A DNA stretch of 64,000 nt. Source: CAYPIE01 sp964410665 (lineage in GTDB: Bacteria > Planctomycetota > Planctomycetia > Gemmatales > Gemmataceae). Shown one piece after another: positions 27,201 through 35,717 of this stretch; within the stretch, counting starts at the first letter, position 1, and the number at the start of each line of letters is the position of its first letter. Location of the stretch: assembly GCA_964410665.1 (NCBI GenBank), contig CAYPIE010000009.1, forward strand, positions 1 through 64,000, written 5' to 3'. A program made the translations under genes and the position numbers. The notes beneath the pieces are model-generated. The model made no database searches, was not told where the DNA came from, and worked only from the letters and a program-made list of their open reading frames with translations.

Positions 27201-28433
27201 ATGTTCATGGTGACTCAACCCGACGTTGTCGTGATCGGTGGCGGCCCGGCGGGTGCAACCGCCGCAACCATTCTGGCTCAAAATGATCATTCTGTTCGCT
27301 TGTATGAGCGTGAGAAGTTTCCACGCTTTCACATCGGCGAATCGCTCATGCCCGACACTTACTGGGTGCTCCGCCGGCTCGGTATGGTGGACAAGATGAA
27401 GACCAGTGCTTTCACGCCCAAATACAGCGTCCAGTTCGTCACCGACAGTGGTAAAGAATCAGCACCTTTTTATTTCTTTGAGAACAACCCCCACGAATCC
27501 TCACAAACTTGGCAAGTGAGGCGTAGTGAGTTCGACCAGCTCATGCTGGACAATGCCCGGGCGTTCGGCGTTGACGTCCGCGAGCAGCACCGTGTCCTCG
27601 ACGTCTATTTTGATCAGGATCGAGCCACCGGACTGCGGATCCAGAACGCGGAAGGGAACGCCGAAGAAGTACATCCGCGGGTGATCGTGGATGCCAGCGG
27701 CCAGAGCTCGCTGATTGCCAACCGGCTGAAGTTACGACAGCCGGACCCGAAGCTGCGGAAGGCCTCGGTCTGGTCCTACTTCAAGGGCGCAGCCCGCGAA
27801 GCTGGCAAACTCGACGTTGGTGCCACCCTGGTGCTCCAGCTTAAGGAAAAGAAGGGCTGGTTCTGGTACATCCCGCTCCAAGATGATGTGATCAGCGTCG
27901 GGGTGGTCGGAGACCTGGACTACTTGTTCCGCGACAAGATCCCGGCGGAGGCGATCTTCCAACGGGAAGTGGCCAACTGTCCGGCCTTAGGCCGACGCAT
28001 CGAAGGTGCTGAGAGGGTCACCGACTATTTTTCCACGAAGGACTTTTCGTACCGCTCGAAGCGAATCGCCGGTGACGGCTGGGTGCTCACTGGAGATGCT
28101 TTTGGTTTCCTAGATCCGGTCTATTCGTCCGGACTGCAGCTGGCTTTCCGCTCTGGGGCCATGGCTGCCGATGCCGTCTCCGAAGGTCTCAAGAAGGGAG
28201 ATCTGTCCGCGGCGCAGTTGGGCAGTTGGGGCAGCGACTTTGAACGGGGCATGGATCGCCTGAAGAAACTGGTATACGCCTTCTACGACGGGTTTAGCTT
28301 CGGAGCGTTTATTCGCAAGTTTCCACAACATCGCCGGCACATCACCGACCTGCTGATCGGCGATGTATTCAAAGATAGCCTGGATGAAGTGTGGACCCCC
28401 ATGCAAGAAGTTCAGGCAGAGTTAGCGGGCTAA
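27201..28433 (+). CDS. FAD-dependent oxidoreductase of the tryptophan/phenol halogenase superfamily
   Basis: This 410-residue flavoprotein monooxygenase-like protein has an N-terminal FAD-binding GGGPAGATAA, FHIGESLMP and the second FAD motif GDGWVLTGDAFGFLDPVYSSG. GWFWYIP (near residue 220) fits the WxWxIP signature that marks FADH2-dependent halogenases, so halogenase activity is possible. Geranylgeranyl-reductase-type and other uncharacterised family members are an alternative. AAGGAA lies just upstream; the second ATG at 27207 is equally likely as the start. A flavin reductase gene is not adjacent. The next gene (BaeRF-type) is 184 bases downstream in the same direction. Confidence 0.82.
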   Translation: MFMVTQPDVVVIGGGPAGATAATILAQNDHSVRLYEREKFPRFHIGESLMPDTYWVLRRLGMVDKMKTSAFTPKYSVQFVTDSGKESAPFYFFENNPHESSQTWQVRRSEFDQLMLDNARAFGVDVREQHRVLDVYFDQDRATGLRIQNAEGNAEEVHPRVIVDASGQSSLIANRLKLRQPDPKLRKASVWSYFKGAAREAGKLDVGATLVLQLKEKKGWFWYIPLQDDVISVGVVGDLDYLFRDKIPAEAIFQREVANCPALGRRIEGAERVTDYFSTKDFSYRSKRIAGDGWVLTGDAFGFLDPVYSSGLQLAFRSGAMAADAVSEGLKKGDLSAAQLGSWGSDFERGMDRLKKLVYAFYDGFSFGAFIRKFPQHRRHITDLLIGDVFKDSLDEVWTPMQEVQAELAG

Positions 28434-28450
28434 GTTCCGCCGGACGCACC

Positions 28451-28475
28451 CAGGAGCCCCGCTCTCGGGCTCCTG
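28451..28475. other. Hairpin downstream of the flavoprotein gene
   Basis: Perfect 9-bp arms CAGGAGCCC (28451-28459) and GGGCTCCTG (28467-28475) start 17 bases after the flavoprotein stop. There is no T-run, so termination is uncertain. Confidence 0.4.
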
Positions 28476-28617
28476 TCCTGGCACCTTCTCTGGCACTCCA
28501 ACGCACCTCTCATCGACACACGAGCCGCTGTTTTGTCCTTTTCTTGCAACGCTCGCGTTGCAACACTGGAGTATATACCTGCTTTGCGCCCTCGCCATTT
28601 TCTGGAAGGAGACCGTC

Positions 28618-29787
28618 ATGGAACTTCACCTAGATCCATTTGGTCCGAGCGAATTCAAGGCACTGGCGCAAGCCAACGGCGAGCACCCTCTGGTTTCGAT
28701 CTATCTGCCGACGCATCGTGTCAGTACGCAGGCGGTGATCGAGGACCCGATCCGCTTGAAGAATGGCTTGCAGTCGGCGGAGGAACAACTCGCTGCCCTG
28801 GGCATCCCAGGCTCTCACATCCATGCGCTGCTCAAGCCCGGGTACCAGCTGCAGCAAGATGATAGTTTCTGGAAGCAGCAGTGTGATGGGCTTGCGGTGT
28901 TTTTGCGACCCGAGGAGGCCATCCGCTTCCGCCTACCGGTCGAGTTTCAAGAACTTACGCGGGTGCAACGGAACTTTTACCTCAAACCGCTGTTCCCACT
29001 GCTCCAACAGCAGGCACCCTGTTACGTTCTGGCCCTGGCCAAGAACTCGGTGCGGCTTTATCGTGCGACCGCCTACACCTTTGCGGAAGTACCGGCCCGA
29101 GAAATGCCCAAAAACCTCTCGGATGCCTTACGCTTCGATCTCCCAGAGGAATCGTTGCAGCACCACACGAGTGGTCCCAAAGATGGGGGAGCTGGCGGGA
29201 CCATCTACCATGGTCAAGGGACGGGCAAGGATGAAGAGAATGACCGCTTGCTCCGCTATTTCCGGGCGATTGATCATGGTCTGATGAGCACACTCAAGGA
29301 TCAGCATGCCCCTCTGTTGCTGGCGGGGGTCGAGGAATATCAGCCGATCTATCGCGCGGTAAACTCCTACAAACACCTTCTCGACCGTTTTGTGTCGGGC
29401 AACCCGGAGAAGGTGCCGGCGGATGTGTTCCATCGCCAGGTTTGGACCGTGCTCGAACCGATCTTGCAGCAGGAGCAAGCCGCAGCGCTGGAGCGTTATC
29501 AGGTGGCTTCGGCTCGGGGCCAGACCAGCGAAATCCTTTCGGACTTGCTGGCCGCGGCGTTGGCCGGACGCGTTGATACCGTCTTTGTGTGTCTTGATGT
29601 GCCGGTCTGGGGCGAAGTGGACGCAGCCACCCAGATGGTAGCCACCCAAACTCAACCTGGTCCGGGAACGGTGGACTTCCTCGACCGGATTGCTGTGACG
29701 ACCTTTTTGCATGGAGGCCAGGTCTATGCGATTCCCCAGGCTCAAATGCCGACCACGGCAGCCGCAGCAGGGATACTCCGATTCTGA
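28618..29787 (+). CDS. BaeRF-family protein (bacterial archaeo-eukaryotic release-factor relative)
   Basis: This 389-residue protein resembles BaeRF family 3, distant relatives of archaeal and eukaryotic eRF1/Pelota found in bacteria. The diagnostic elements are LVSIYLPTHR, EDPIRLKNGL, CDGLAVFLRP, a central glycine-rich segment GGAGGTIYHGQGTGKDEEND and LLAGVEEYQPIYRAVNSY. The C-terminal part (FVCLDVPVWGEVD, LHGGQVYAIP) is also family-like. Its job is unknown; the superfamily suggests contact with ribosomes or RNA. The ATG at 28618 is preceded by GGAAGGAG. Confidence 0.8.
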   Translation: MELHLDPFGPSEFKALAQANGEHPLVSIYLPTHRVSTQAVIEDPIRLKNGLQSAEEQLAALGIPGSHIHALLKPGYQLQQDDSFWKQQCDGLAVFLRPEEAIRFRLPVEFQELTRVQRNFYLKPLFPLLQQQAPCYVLALAKNSVRLYRATAYTFAEVPAREMPKNLSDALRFDLPEESLQHHTSGPKDGGAGGTIYHGQGTGKDEENDRLLRYFRAIDHGLMSTLKDQHAPLLLAGVEEYQPIYRAVNSYKHLLDRFVSGNPEKVPADVFHRQVWTVLEPILQQEQAAALERYQVASARGQTSEILSDLLAAALAGRVDTVFVCLDVPVWGEVDAATQMVATQTQPGPGTVDFLDRIAVTTFLHGGQVYAIPQAQMPTTAAAAGILRF

Positions 29788-29939
29788 GAGGACGGCAACG
29801 CCTCGCGCTCGATCGGCCAATCCAGACCGTTGTGAGGGCTTCCTCAAGATCACCGATTCAGAATTTCCTTGCGAGGATCGGAGATCCTGCTCCATGCTCA
29901 GGGAATGCGCTTGATGACCTGGATCTGGAGGAATCCCAA

Positions 29940-31412
29940 ATGCGTATCCTGTTGCTCGTGGGGGTATACGGGGGGCTGCTGACTGCTACAGTCCCTGCTG
30001 CCGAACCGACCCAACGACCCAATTTTGTCGTTTTTCTCGTCGATGATCTGGGGTATGCGGACATCGGCGCTTACAACCCGCATACCTTCTATGAGACGCC
30101 CCACGTCGATCAACTGGCCCGGACCGGGATGCGCTTCACCAACGGCTACACCAGCTGTCCGGTGTGTAGTCCGACACGCTACAGCCTGATGACCGGAAAA
30201 TATCCCGTGCGTGCGCGCACCACCAATTATTTCACGGGCCGGCGTGCGGAGAAGTTTTTGCCCGCAGAGTTTGCCAACCGGATGCCGCTGGAGGAGGTGA
30301 CACTCGCCGAAGCCTTGAAGGATAGGGGCTACCAGACCGCCTTTCTAGGCAAGTGGCATTTGGGCCCGACCCCCGCGTTCTGGCCGGAAAATCAAGGCTT
30401 TATGCGCAACGTCGGCGGCCATTCCGCCGGGTCTCCGCCGGGCGGCTACTTTGCTCCGTTTAAAAATCCTCGCATGGACAATGGTCCCGATGGTGAACAT
30501 TTGCCAGCCCGATTGGCCACGGAAGCGGAACAGATTCTGGCACAATTCCACACCAAGTCATTCTTGCTGTATCTATCGTTTTACAGCGTCCACACCCCGT
30601 TGCAGGCGCCCAAGCCACTGGTCGAGAAATATCGTGCCAAGGCAGAACGCTTGGGGTTGACCGCTCGGACCACTTTTGCCGAAGAAGAACAGATCTTCCT
30701 TCGCAACGCACCGCGCAGGGTCCGGATTGTTCAGAGTCATCCCACCTATGCGGCGATGATCGAGAGCATGGACCGCGCCGTCGGCCGTGTCCTGGCCAAG
30801 CTGGAGCAACTTGGCATCACCGATAACACCGTTGTCGTGTTCACCTCGGATAATGGCGGTCTGGCGACTTCGGAGGGATCACCCACGGCAAACTTGCCCT
30901 TACGGGGCGGGAAAGGCTGGATGTACGAAGGGGGCATTCGGGTCCCCTGGATTGTCCGCTGGCCCGGGGTAACCGCCGCGGGTTCCGTGTGCGACGTCCC
31001 GGTCATGAGCACGGATGTTTATCCTACGCTTCTGGCTATGGCCAGCCTCCCTGCCAGACCCGAGCAGCACCAAGATGGCATCAATCTGGTTCCATTGCTG
31101 CAGGGCAACCAAGCGCAGCTCACTCGTCCATTGTTCTGGCACTATCCGCACTATGGCAATCAAGGTGGCTTCCCCGCATCGGCCGTTCGCCTGGGAGCCT
31201 ATAAGCTGATCGAGCGATTGGAGGATGGTCAGGTCCACCTCTACAATCTCCGGGAGGACCTCGGCGAACGGCAGGATCGGGCCGAGCAGATGCCTGCCAA
31301 GGTGGCCGACCTGCGGCATCGCTTGCACACCTGGCGGGACGCTTTGGGCGCGAAGTATCTGCGGGCCAAACCCAATGGTCCAACCCCTTGGCAGCCGACC
31401 TCAAACCCTTGA
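29940..31412 (+). CDS. Secreted sulfatase
   Basis: This 490-residue type I sulfatase has a signal peptide (residues 1-21, VPAAEP). The catalytic motif CSPTRYSLMTG begins at Cys76; this cysteine is the one converted to formylglycine by a sulfatase-modifying enzyme. Metal ligands are Asp35-Asp36 in FLVDDLGYADIG and Asp-Asn in FTSDNGG. Planctomycetes have many such enzymes that desulfate algal or animal polysaccharides, but the substrate here is unknown. ATG 29940 has GGAGGA upstream; a longer frame to 29832 lacks support. The redoxin gene follows 34 bases after the stop. Confidence 0.93.
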   Translation: MRILLLVGVYGGLLTATVPAAEPTQRPNFVVFLVDDLGYADIGAYNPHTFYETPHVDQLARTGMRFTNGYTSCPVCSPTRYSLMTGKYPVRARTTNYFTGRRAEKFLPAEFANRMPLEEVTLAEALKDRGYQTAFLGKWHLGPTPAFWPENQGFMRNVGGHSAGSPPGGYFAPFKNPRMDNGPDGEHLPARLATEAEQILAQFHTKSFLLYLSFYSVHTPLQAPKPLVEKYRAKAERLGLTARTTFAEEEQIFLRNAPRRVRIVQSHPTYAAMIESMDRAVGRVLAKLEQLGITDNTVVVFTSDNGGLATSEGSPTANLPLRGGKGWMYEGGIRVPWIVRWPGVTAAGSVCDVPVMSTDVYPTLLAMASLPARPEQHQDGINLVPLLQGNQAQLTRPLFWHYPHYGNQGGFPASAVRLGAYKLIERLEDGQVHLYNLREDLGERQDRAEQMPAKVADLRHRLHTWRDALGAKYLRAKPNGPTPWQPTSNP

Positions 31413-31446
31413 TCGATGACGACTTGACTTCAAATGGAGACCAACC

Positions 31447-32019
31447 ATGGTTCTGACCCCTTCTGTCATGCGAGACCTGGGCAGCAACGCAATCGATTTC
31501 CGCCTACCCGATCCCAGCGGCAACGAATACACCCTGGCGGATTTCCAGGATGCCAAAGGACTTCTGGTCGCGTTTATCTGTAACCATTGCCCGTTTGTCA
31601 AACATCTCCGGGCGGGCCTCGCCCAGTTTGCCCGCGACTATCAGGGCAAAGGCCTGGCGATTGTGGCCATCAATGCCAACGATGTGGCCAACTATCCCGA
31701 CGATAGTCCGGCCAAGATGGCAGAGGAAACTCAAACGGCCGGCTATGTTTTTCCGTATCTGTTTGATGAGTCCCAGCAAGTTGCCAAAGCTTACCATGCG
31801 GCATGTACCCCGGATTTCTTCTTGTATGATGCCGAACGAAAGCTGGTCTATCGAGGACAGTTTGATGACAGCCGTCCCGATAATGGCAAGCCGGTGACCG
31901 GGGCGGATTTGCGCGCGGCTGCCGATGCGGTGCTCGCCGGCCAGGCGGTTTCCAGTGACCAGCAACCCAGTATCGGTTGCAATATCAAATGGAAATCCGG
32001 CAATGAACCGACATTCTGA
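31447..32019 (+). CDS. Thioredoxin-like redoxin
   Basis: This 190-residue cytoplasmic protein of the AhpC/TSA-Redoxin type, without signal peptide. A thioredoxin-fold N-terminal region (LPDPSGNEYTLADFQDAKGL) is followed by CNHCPFVKHLR, a CxxC variant at about residues 39-42, then the helix and DDSPAKMAEE, and cis-proline region CTPDFFLYDA. It most resembles the planctomycete and cyanobacterial peroxiredoxin-like thioredoxin-family proteins with CNHCP. It is encoded directly after the sulfatase gene and may be in its transcript. No partner reductase is adjacent. Confidence 0.85.
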   Translation: MVLTPSVMRDLGSNAIDFRLPDPSGNEYTLADFQDAKGLLVAFICNHCPFVKHLRAGLAQFARDYQGKGLAIVAINANDVANYPDDSPAKMAEETQTAGYVFPYLFDESQQVAKAYHAACTPDFFLYDAERKLVYRGQFDDSRPDNGKPVTGADLRAAADAVLAGQAVSSDQQPSIGCNIKWKSGNEPTF

Positions 32020-32295
32020 CCACTGACCCTAGGTCTGCCCGGAGGGGATCGATCCTCTCCGAGGCGGGTTGGCGTCCCACGCCGCCTTCCCTTCGGTTTG
32101 CCACGTCCTGGGTCCTCCCCATTTCGCTTCAACGATGGATCGTTCGTTTCCTCGAGATCACGGTGGAAATCTGCTCTAAACAAGCCAGGCCAGTGGTCGA
32201 GCTGGGGAACTGGGTTGTGTAGTACATATGCACGGATTTGCTGAGCGTGGGTCGCAATTGTTCCACACAAAATCGAGAATTTTTCTGGCTTAGAC
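32020..32295. other. Intergenic region before the ArsR-type regulator
   Basis: No gene is evident. A near-palindrome CGGAGGGGATCGATCCTCTC (starting at 32040) sits just after the redoxin stop and may be a weak terminator hairpin. The rest, up to the promoter at 32296, has no recognisable feature. Confidence 0.5.
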
Positions 32296-32323
32296 TTGTG
32301 TACGGACTAACAATCTGTAGAAT
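32296..32323 (+). promoter_or_regulatory. Candidate promoter of the ArsR-type regulator
   Basis: TTGTGT (32296-32301), a 16-base spacer and TAGAAT (32318-32323) precede the regulator start by about 105 bases. Confidence 0.5.
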
Positions 32324-32346
32324 TATCGCCATGAAGACCCCTTCAT

Positions 32347-32364
32347 CTACTCGCGCGCGAGTAG
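32347..32364. promoter_or_regulatory. 18-bp perfect palindrome, candidate operator
   Basis: CTACTCGCGCGCGAGTAG is a perfect 18-bp palindrome placed just downstream of the expected transcription start and 65 bases before the regulator ATG. Such dyads are typical binding sites of dimeric winged-helix ArsR proteins, so autoregulation is likely. Confidence 0.55.
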
Positions 32365-32429
32365 CGACGTGGTGCCCGATTCGCCCACGTCCGGTTGGAA
32401 TCCGATTGTTAAGAGAGAAGGATACTGCC

Positions 32430-32753
32430 ATGATGACAGACAAAATCGAAGCCAAAGATTGTGCGGAACTTCTGCAGGCGCTGGGGGAGGAGAATCGGAT
32501 CCGGATCATTGATTGCCTACGTAGTGGTCCAAAGAATGTTACGGAACTGGCTACAATGCTTGATGTCGAGATCGTGAACGTTTCACATCATCTGGGCGTG
32601 CTGCGCAACAAGTCCCTCGTTTTGCACAACAAGGAAGGGCGTTTTGTACGCTATTCGCTGAACCCTCGGTTTTTCAGCTACCAGGAAGGGAAACCTACCT
32701 ATCTAGACCTGGGCTGGTGCCGACTGGAATTACGCTCGGTTCCCAAAGGTTGA
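32430..32753 (+). CDS. ArsR-family transcriptional regulator
   Basis: This 107-residue winged helix-turn-helix protein. The recognition region reads ENRIRIIDCLRSGPKNVTELATMLD followed by VNVSHHLGVLRNKSLV and the beta-wing EGRFVRYSLNP. Cysteines are few and no typical ELCVCDL metal site is present, so the inducer is unclear. I use ATG 32430 (AAGGA eight bases upstream; ATG 32433 is also possible); the frame runs further upstream through the promoter. A palindrome at 32347-32364 is a plausible operator. The protein may regulate itself and possibly the neighbouring cassette at 32908. Confidence 0.86.
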   Translation: MMTDKIEAKDCAELLQALGEENRIRIIDCLRSGPKNVTELATMLDVEIVNVSHHLGVLRNKSLVLHNKEGRFVRYSLNPRFFSYQEGKPTYLDLGWCRLELRSVPKG

Positions 32754-32907
32754 GCCTTGCGCGTTGACGTCGGGTCTTTTCTTCCTGCGCGTTGCCCATG
32801 GTTGCGTCAATGACTCGCGAAGTGACCTAGTTTTTTGCAACCATTCCAAGGCATAATCGCAGCCGTACCCTTGTTCGTCTTACACTCGCTTGGTCTTGGA
32901 CCGAAAC

Positions 32908-34818
32908 ATGGATGGATCGGTCGCCTACTCGTGGATATTGCTGGGCCGCCCCGTCGCCTGGTGCATCGTGGCGGCCTGGGGACTTCTCATCCCTGTAGCC
33001 CTTTCCCCAGCGCACAACCCCATCAGCGGCCTGTCGTTACCGACGGCGACATCCCAAACGGTGGTCTTGCTGGATAACATTCCTGTGGACCAATGGCTCA
33101 CGGTTGCCAGTCTGCTGCGTGCCGTTGATTTTCCTGGGGTAATCCTCCAGCAAACCCAGCGGACTTCACCAAGTCTGCGATCGTGGCTAGCTCGTTGGGC
33201 TCCCGATCAGGTGTTGCGATTACCGTCCTGTTCCAGGCTGCTCGCCAGCATCCCCACTCCCAAGCAGATCATGCTGTGCCCGGCCGGATTGTCGCAACGA
33301 ATGCGATTGCGGGCGGCGCACCTGGCCCACCTCCGCCGCATCCCATTCGTGCCGCTCTCGCAAGCAGCTCGCTGGACTGCGCCCACGGCGATGTCCTCCA
33401 TTCGATGGGAACTTGTCGGCGCTAAGGCGATCGATTCCTCGGCATGGCAGGGACCCATTGAGACGTATTGGCCGGATGAGGCAAGCTTGCGTCGGGCGAT
33501 CATCGCCGAACTCCAGCGCCAGCAGGCAACCAAAGCGGTCGTGGTCAACCCGGACGATCCCTTGGCTTGCTATGGACCTTGGCTGGCAGGGGAACGCACC
33601 GCCGACCTGCTGTTCACCGATACTGACGGTCAGATTGCCGAGCCCCCCTTGGACGGCGTCGATACCATTGTCCTGTTAGGCGATGAACGGGCCATCCCCC
33701 AGGAACGACGTGCAAATCCTTATCCCAAGGCACGGGCAATGATGGGCGTTGAACCGTTCACGCCGCCATTTGGCGAACTGACCGAGTATGCGGTCGGCCG
33801 CTTGGTGGGCCCGAATCCTGAACAATTGTTATTGCAACTCGCTCGGACTCGTTTGGCCCGGCAGCAGCCGCTGGCACATGCGGTTCTGGTGAGTAATCCA
33901 GGCGGTTCTTTACCATTGTTGCAATGCTGTTCGCAGCAAAGTGCTGCTGAGCTGGAAGCTCAGCAGGTAACGACCCGCCAGTGGTTTGGTCCGGCGAACA
34001 CGCACGCTCCGGGGGTACGCGCCGATCTTCCGATGGCAGATTTGTTTGTGTTTGAAGGGCATCAGGAAACGCTGACTGACACCTGGAAGTTTTCCGACTG
34101 GAACGAACCATTACGACCTGGGTTGACGATTCTTCAAAGCTGCCGCAGCCTGCAAGCCAACACCGTTCTTCCACTGTTCAAGCGAGGCATGGCCGCGGTG
34201 GTGGGCACGAGCACCCGAACCTACTCCGCCTCCGGGGGGGCCTTTGCCACGGCCTTGATCAATGGCTTGTTGCAGAAGGGAGTCTCCTTGGGGGCTGCCC
34301 TACGCCGCGCCAAAAACTTTTTACTGGTGTATGCGGCCTGGAAGCAGGCCCGCCTAGGCAAGCAGGCGACCATGATGGGAGCCAACTATCGGGCGGCCTG
34401 GAGCTTTGCCCTCTGGGGCGACCCGGACTGGCAACCTAGGCTGCCGGCCGCGGCGACAACGCCGACCTGCCCGTGGCAGATAACGCCTGAACCCGATGGT
34501 AGCTATCGCGTGGCGATTACCCTACCCGAGAGTACCCATGCCATTGCTGTCGGTCCTTATCAGGCGACCTGGTATCCAGGTACCATCCCCGCAGGCCTCG
34601 TCCGGATTCGCGACCACTACAAAGAGCCGCTTGCCTTTCTCTTTGTTGAGTTCGTCGGTACCAATTGGACGAGGCCGCCGCTGGTTCAGACCGCGGTTCC
34701 CGATCGAGATTGGCATCTTGCCTGGGATAAACGTCGACAGGTGGGCTATTTATTCGTCCTTGCTGACCAACCGCCCGGGAGCTGCTATGAATTTCGGCTG
34801 CTTCCGAGCGGCAATTGA
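32908..34818 (+). CDS. Exported putative clan-CD (C25/caspase-like) peptidase
   Basis: This 636-residue protein has a signal anchor or signal peptide (about residues 14-34, PVAWCIVAAWGLLIPVAL). The C-terminal half has a gingipain/caspase-like layout: EGHQE (His385) and, 27 residues later, LQSCRSL (Cys412), then FKRGMAAVVGTSTRTYSASG and GALINGLL-type helices seen in C25-like proteins. This would give a His-Cys dyad for cysteine peptidase activity in the periplasm. Assignment rests on motif pattern only and is not certain. I use ATG 32908, since TTG 32890 is weaker. The 7TM gene follows after 71 bases and the ATP-grasp ligase after that. Confidence 0.6.
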   Translation: MDGSVAYSWILLGRPVAWCIVAAWGLLIPVALSPAHNPISGLSLPTATSQTVVLLDNIPVDQWLTVASLLRAVDFPGVILQQTQRTSPSLRSWLARWAPDQVLRLPSCSRLLASIPTPKQIMLCPAGLSQRMRLRAAHLAHLRRIPFVPLSQAARWTAPTAMSSIRWELVGAKAIDSSAWQGPIETYWPDEASLRRAIIAELQRQQATKAVVVNPDDPLACYGPWLAGERTADLLFTDTDGQIAEPPLDGVDTIVLLGDERAIPQERRANPYPKARAMMGVEPFTPPFGELTEYAVGRLVGPNPEQLLLQLARTRLARQQPLAHAVLVSNPGGSLPLLQCCSQQSAAELEAQQVTTRQWFGPANTHAPGVRADLPMADLFVFEGHQETLTDTWKFSDWNEPLRPGLTILQSCRSLQANTVLPLFKRGMAAVVGTSTRTYSASGGAFATALINGLLQKGVSLGAALRRAKNFLLVYAAWKQARLGKQATMMGANYRAAWSFALWGDPDWQPRLPAAATTPTCPWQITPEPDGSYRVAITLPESTHAIAVGPYQATWYPGTIPAGLVRIRDHYKEPLAFLFVEFVGTNWTRPPLVQTAVPDRDWHLAWDKRRQVGYLFVLADQPPGSCYEFRLLPSGN

Positions 34819-34889
34819 CTGAACCAGGTGATTGTGGTCCCTGGGCCGTCTTGTAGACTTCGCTTCCTTCCTGCAAAGGCAGAATCGGC

Positions 34890-35717
34890 ATGGCCTTAAG
34901 GCATTCCTCGTGGCGACTCGTGGTTGGACTGCTGGGGGCCGGAGTCGCCAGCATCTTCCTGCGCGACAACCTCGCTCTGCCCGCGGCCTTTTACCCCGCA
35001 ACTTACCCCGAGCCCGATCGCAGCCTCGTCGGCTTTTTGGTGCTCTTACCCGTCGGGGTCCTGATTGTCTGTCTGTTCCGCCAGGTGATCGGATTGAGTT
35101 CGTTCGGCTTGTTCGGGCCCGCTCTACTGGGCCTTACCTTTTCCCAGAGTGATGGGTTGCCTGGGATTGCGATTTGCGGCTTTCTCCTGGCGGTCGGTTG
35201 GTTTCTTCGCGATCGTATGCAAGATTGGCAGTTACTACGCGTGCCGCGCTCGGGCGTCCTGCTGACCCTATTGGTATTCGCTTTGCTCGGTTTGATTGTT
35301 GTCGGGCGCTTACGTGGCATCTCCCTGGGCACGACCATCTCTGTGCTGCCTTTAATCATCTTAACCGGAATGATTGAACGCTTTTGGCAACTTGATGAGG
35401 AACAAACCCTCCAAGCATCCCTAAAGACACTGGGCAACACCTTCGGGATGGCCGCGGTCGTGGGACTCGTCACGTCGTATTCGGGGTTGCAAGCGTGGTT
35501 ACTAGGCTACCCAGAATTTCTCCTCGGGGTGTTAGCCGGGCTAATCGTACTGGGACGCTACACGGGCTTTCGACTGCTGGAGCTCTACCGTTTTCGCGAG
35601 CTGCGTCGCGAGCCCGAGCCGATCACCGTGACCCACCACCAGCGGCTTGGCATCGAACCACGCTGGGAGCGGTTCGACGGGGATGGACAAGAAGTTTTAG
35701 TAAAGCGAGATATTTAG
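34890..35717 (+). CDS. 7TM protein of the transglutaminase-associated 7TM type (no transglutaminase domain)
   Basis: This 275-residue inner-membrane protein has about seven helices. It matches the 7TM_transglut pattern: SFGLFGPALLGLTF, LLRVPRSGVLL, PLIILTGMIERFWQLDEEQT and PEFLLGVLAGLIVLGRYTGF. In many bacteria this membrane part is fused to an inactive transglutaminase-like domain; here that domain is missing, as the protein begins directly at the first helix. The last 40 residues are soluble. The stop codon TAG is directly followed by the start codon of the ATP-grasp gene (zero spacing), which shows coupling. Confidence 0.83.
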   Translation: MALRHSSWRLVVGLLGAGVASIFLRDNLALPAAFYPATYPEPDRSLVGFLVLLPVGVLIVCLFRQVIGLSSFGLFGPALLGLTFSQSDGLPGIAICGFLLAVGWFLRDRMQDWQLLRVPRSGVLLTLLVFALLGLIVVGRLRGISLGTTISVLPLIILTGMIERFWQLDEEQTLQASLKTLGNTFGMAAVVGLVTSYSGLQAWLLGYPEFLLGVLAGLIVLGRYTGFRLLELYRFRELRREPEPITVTHHQRLGIEPRWERFDGDGQEVLVKRDI

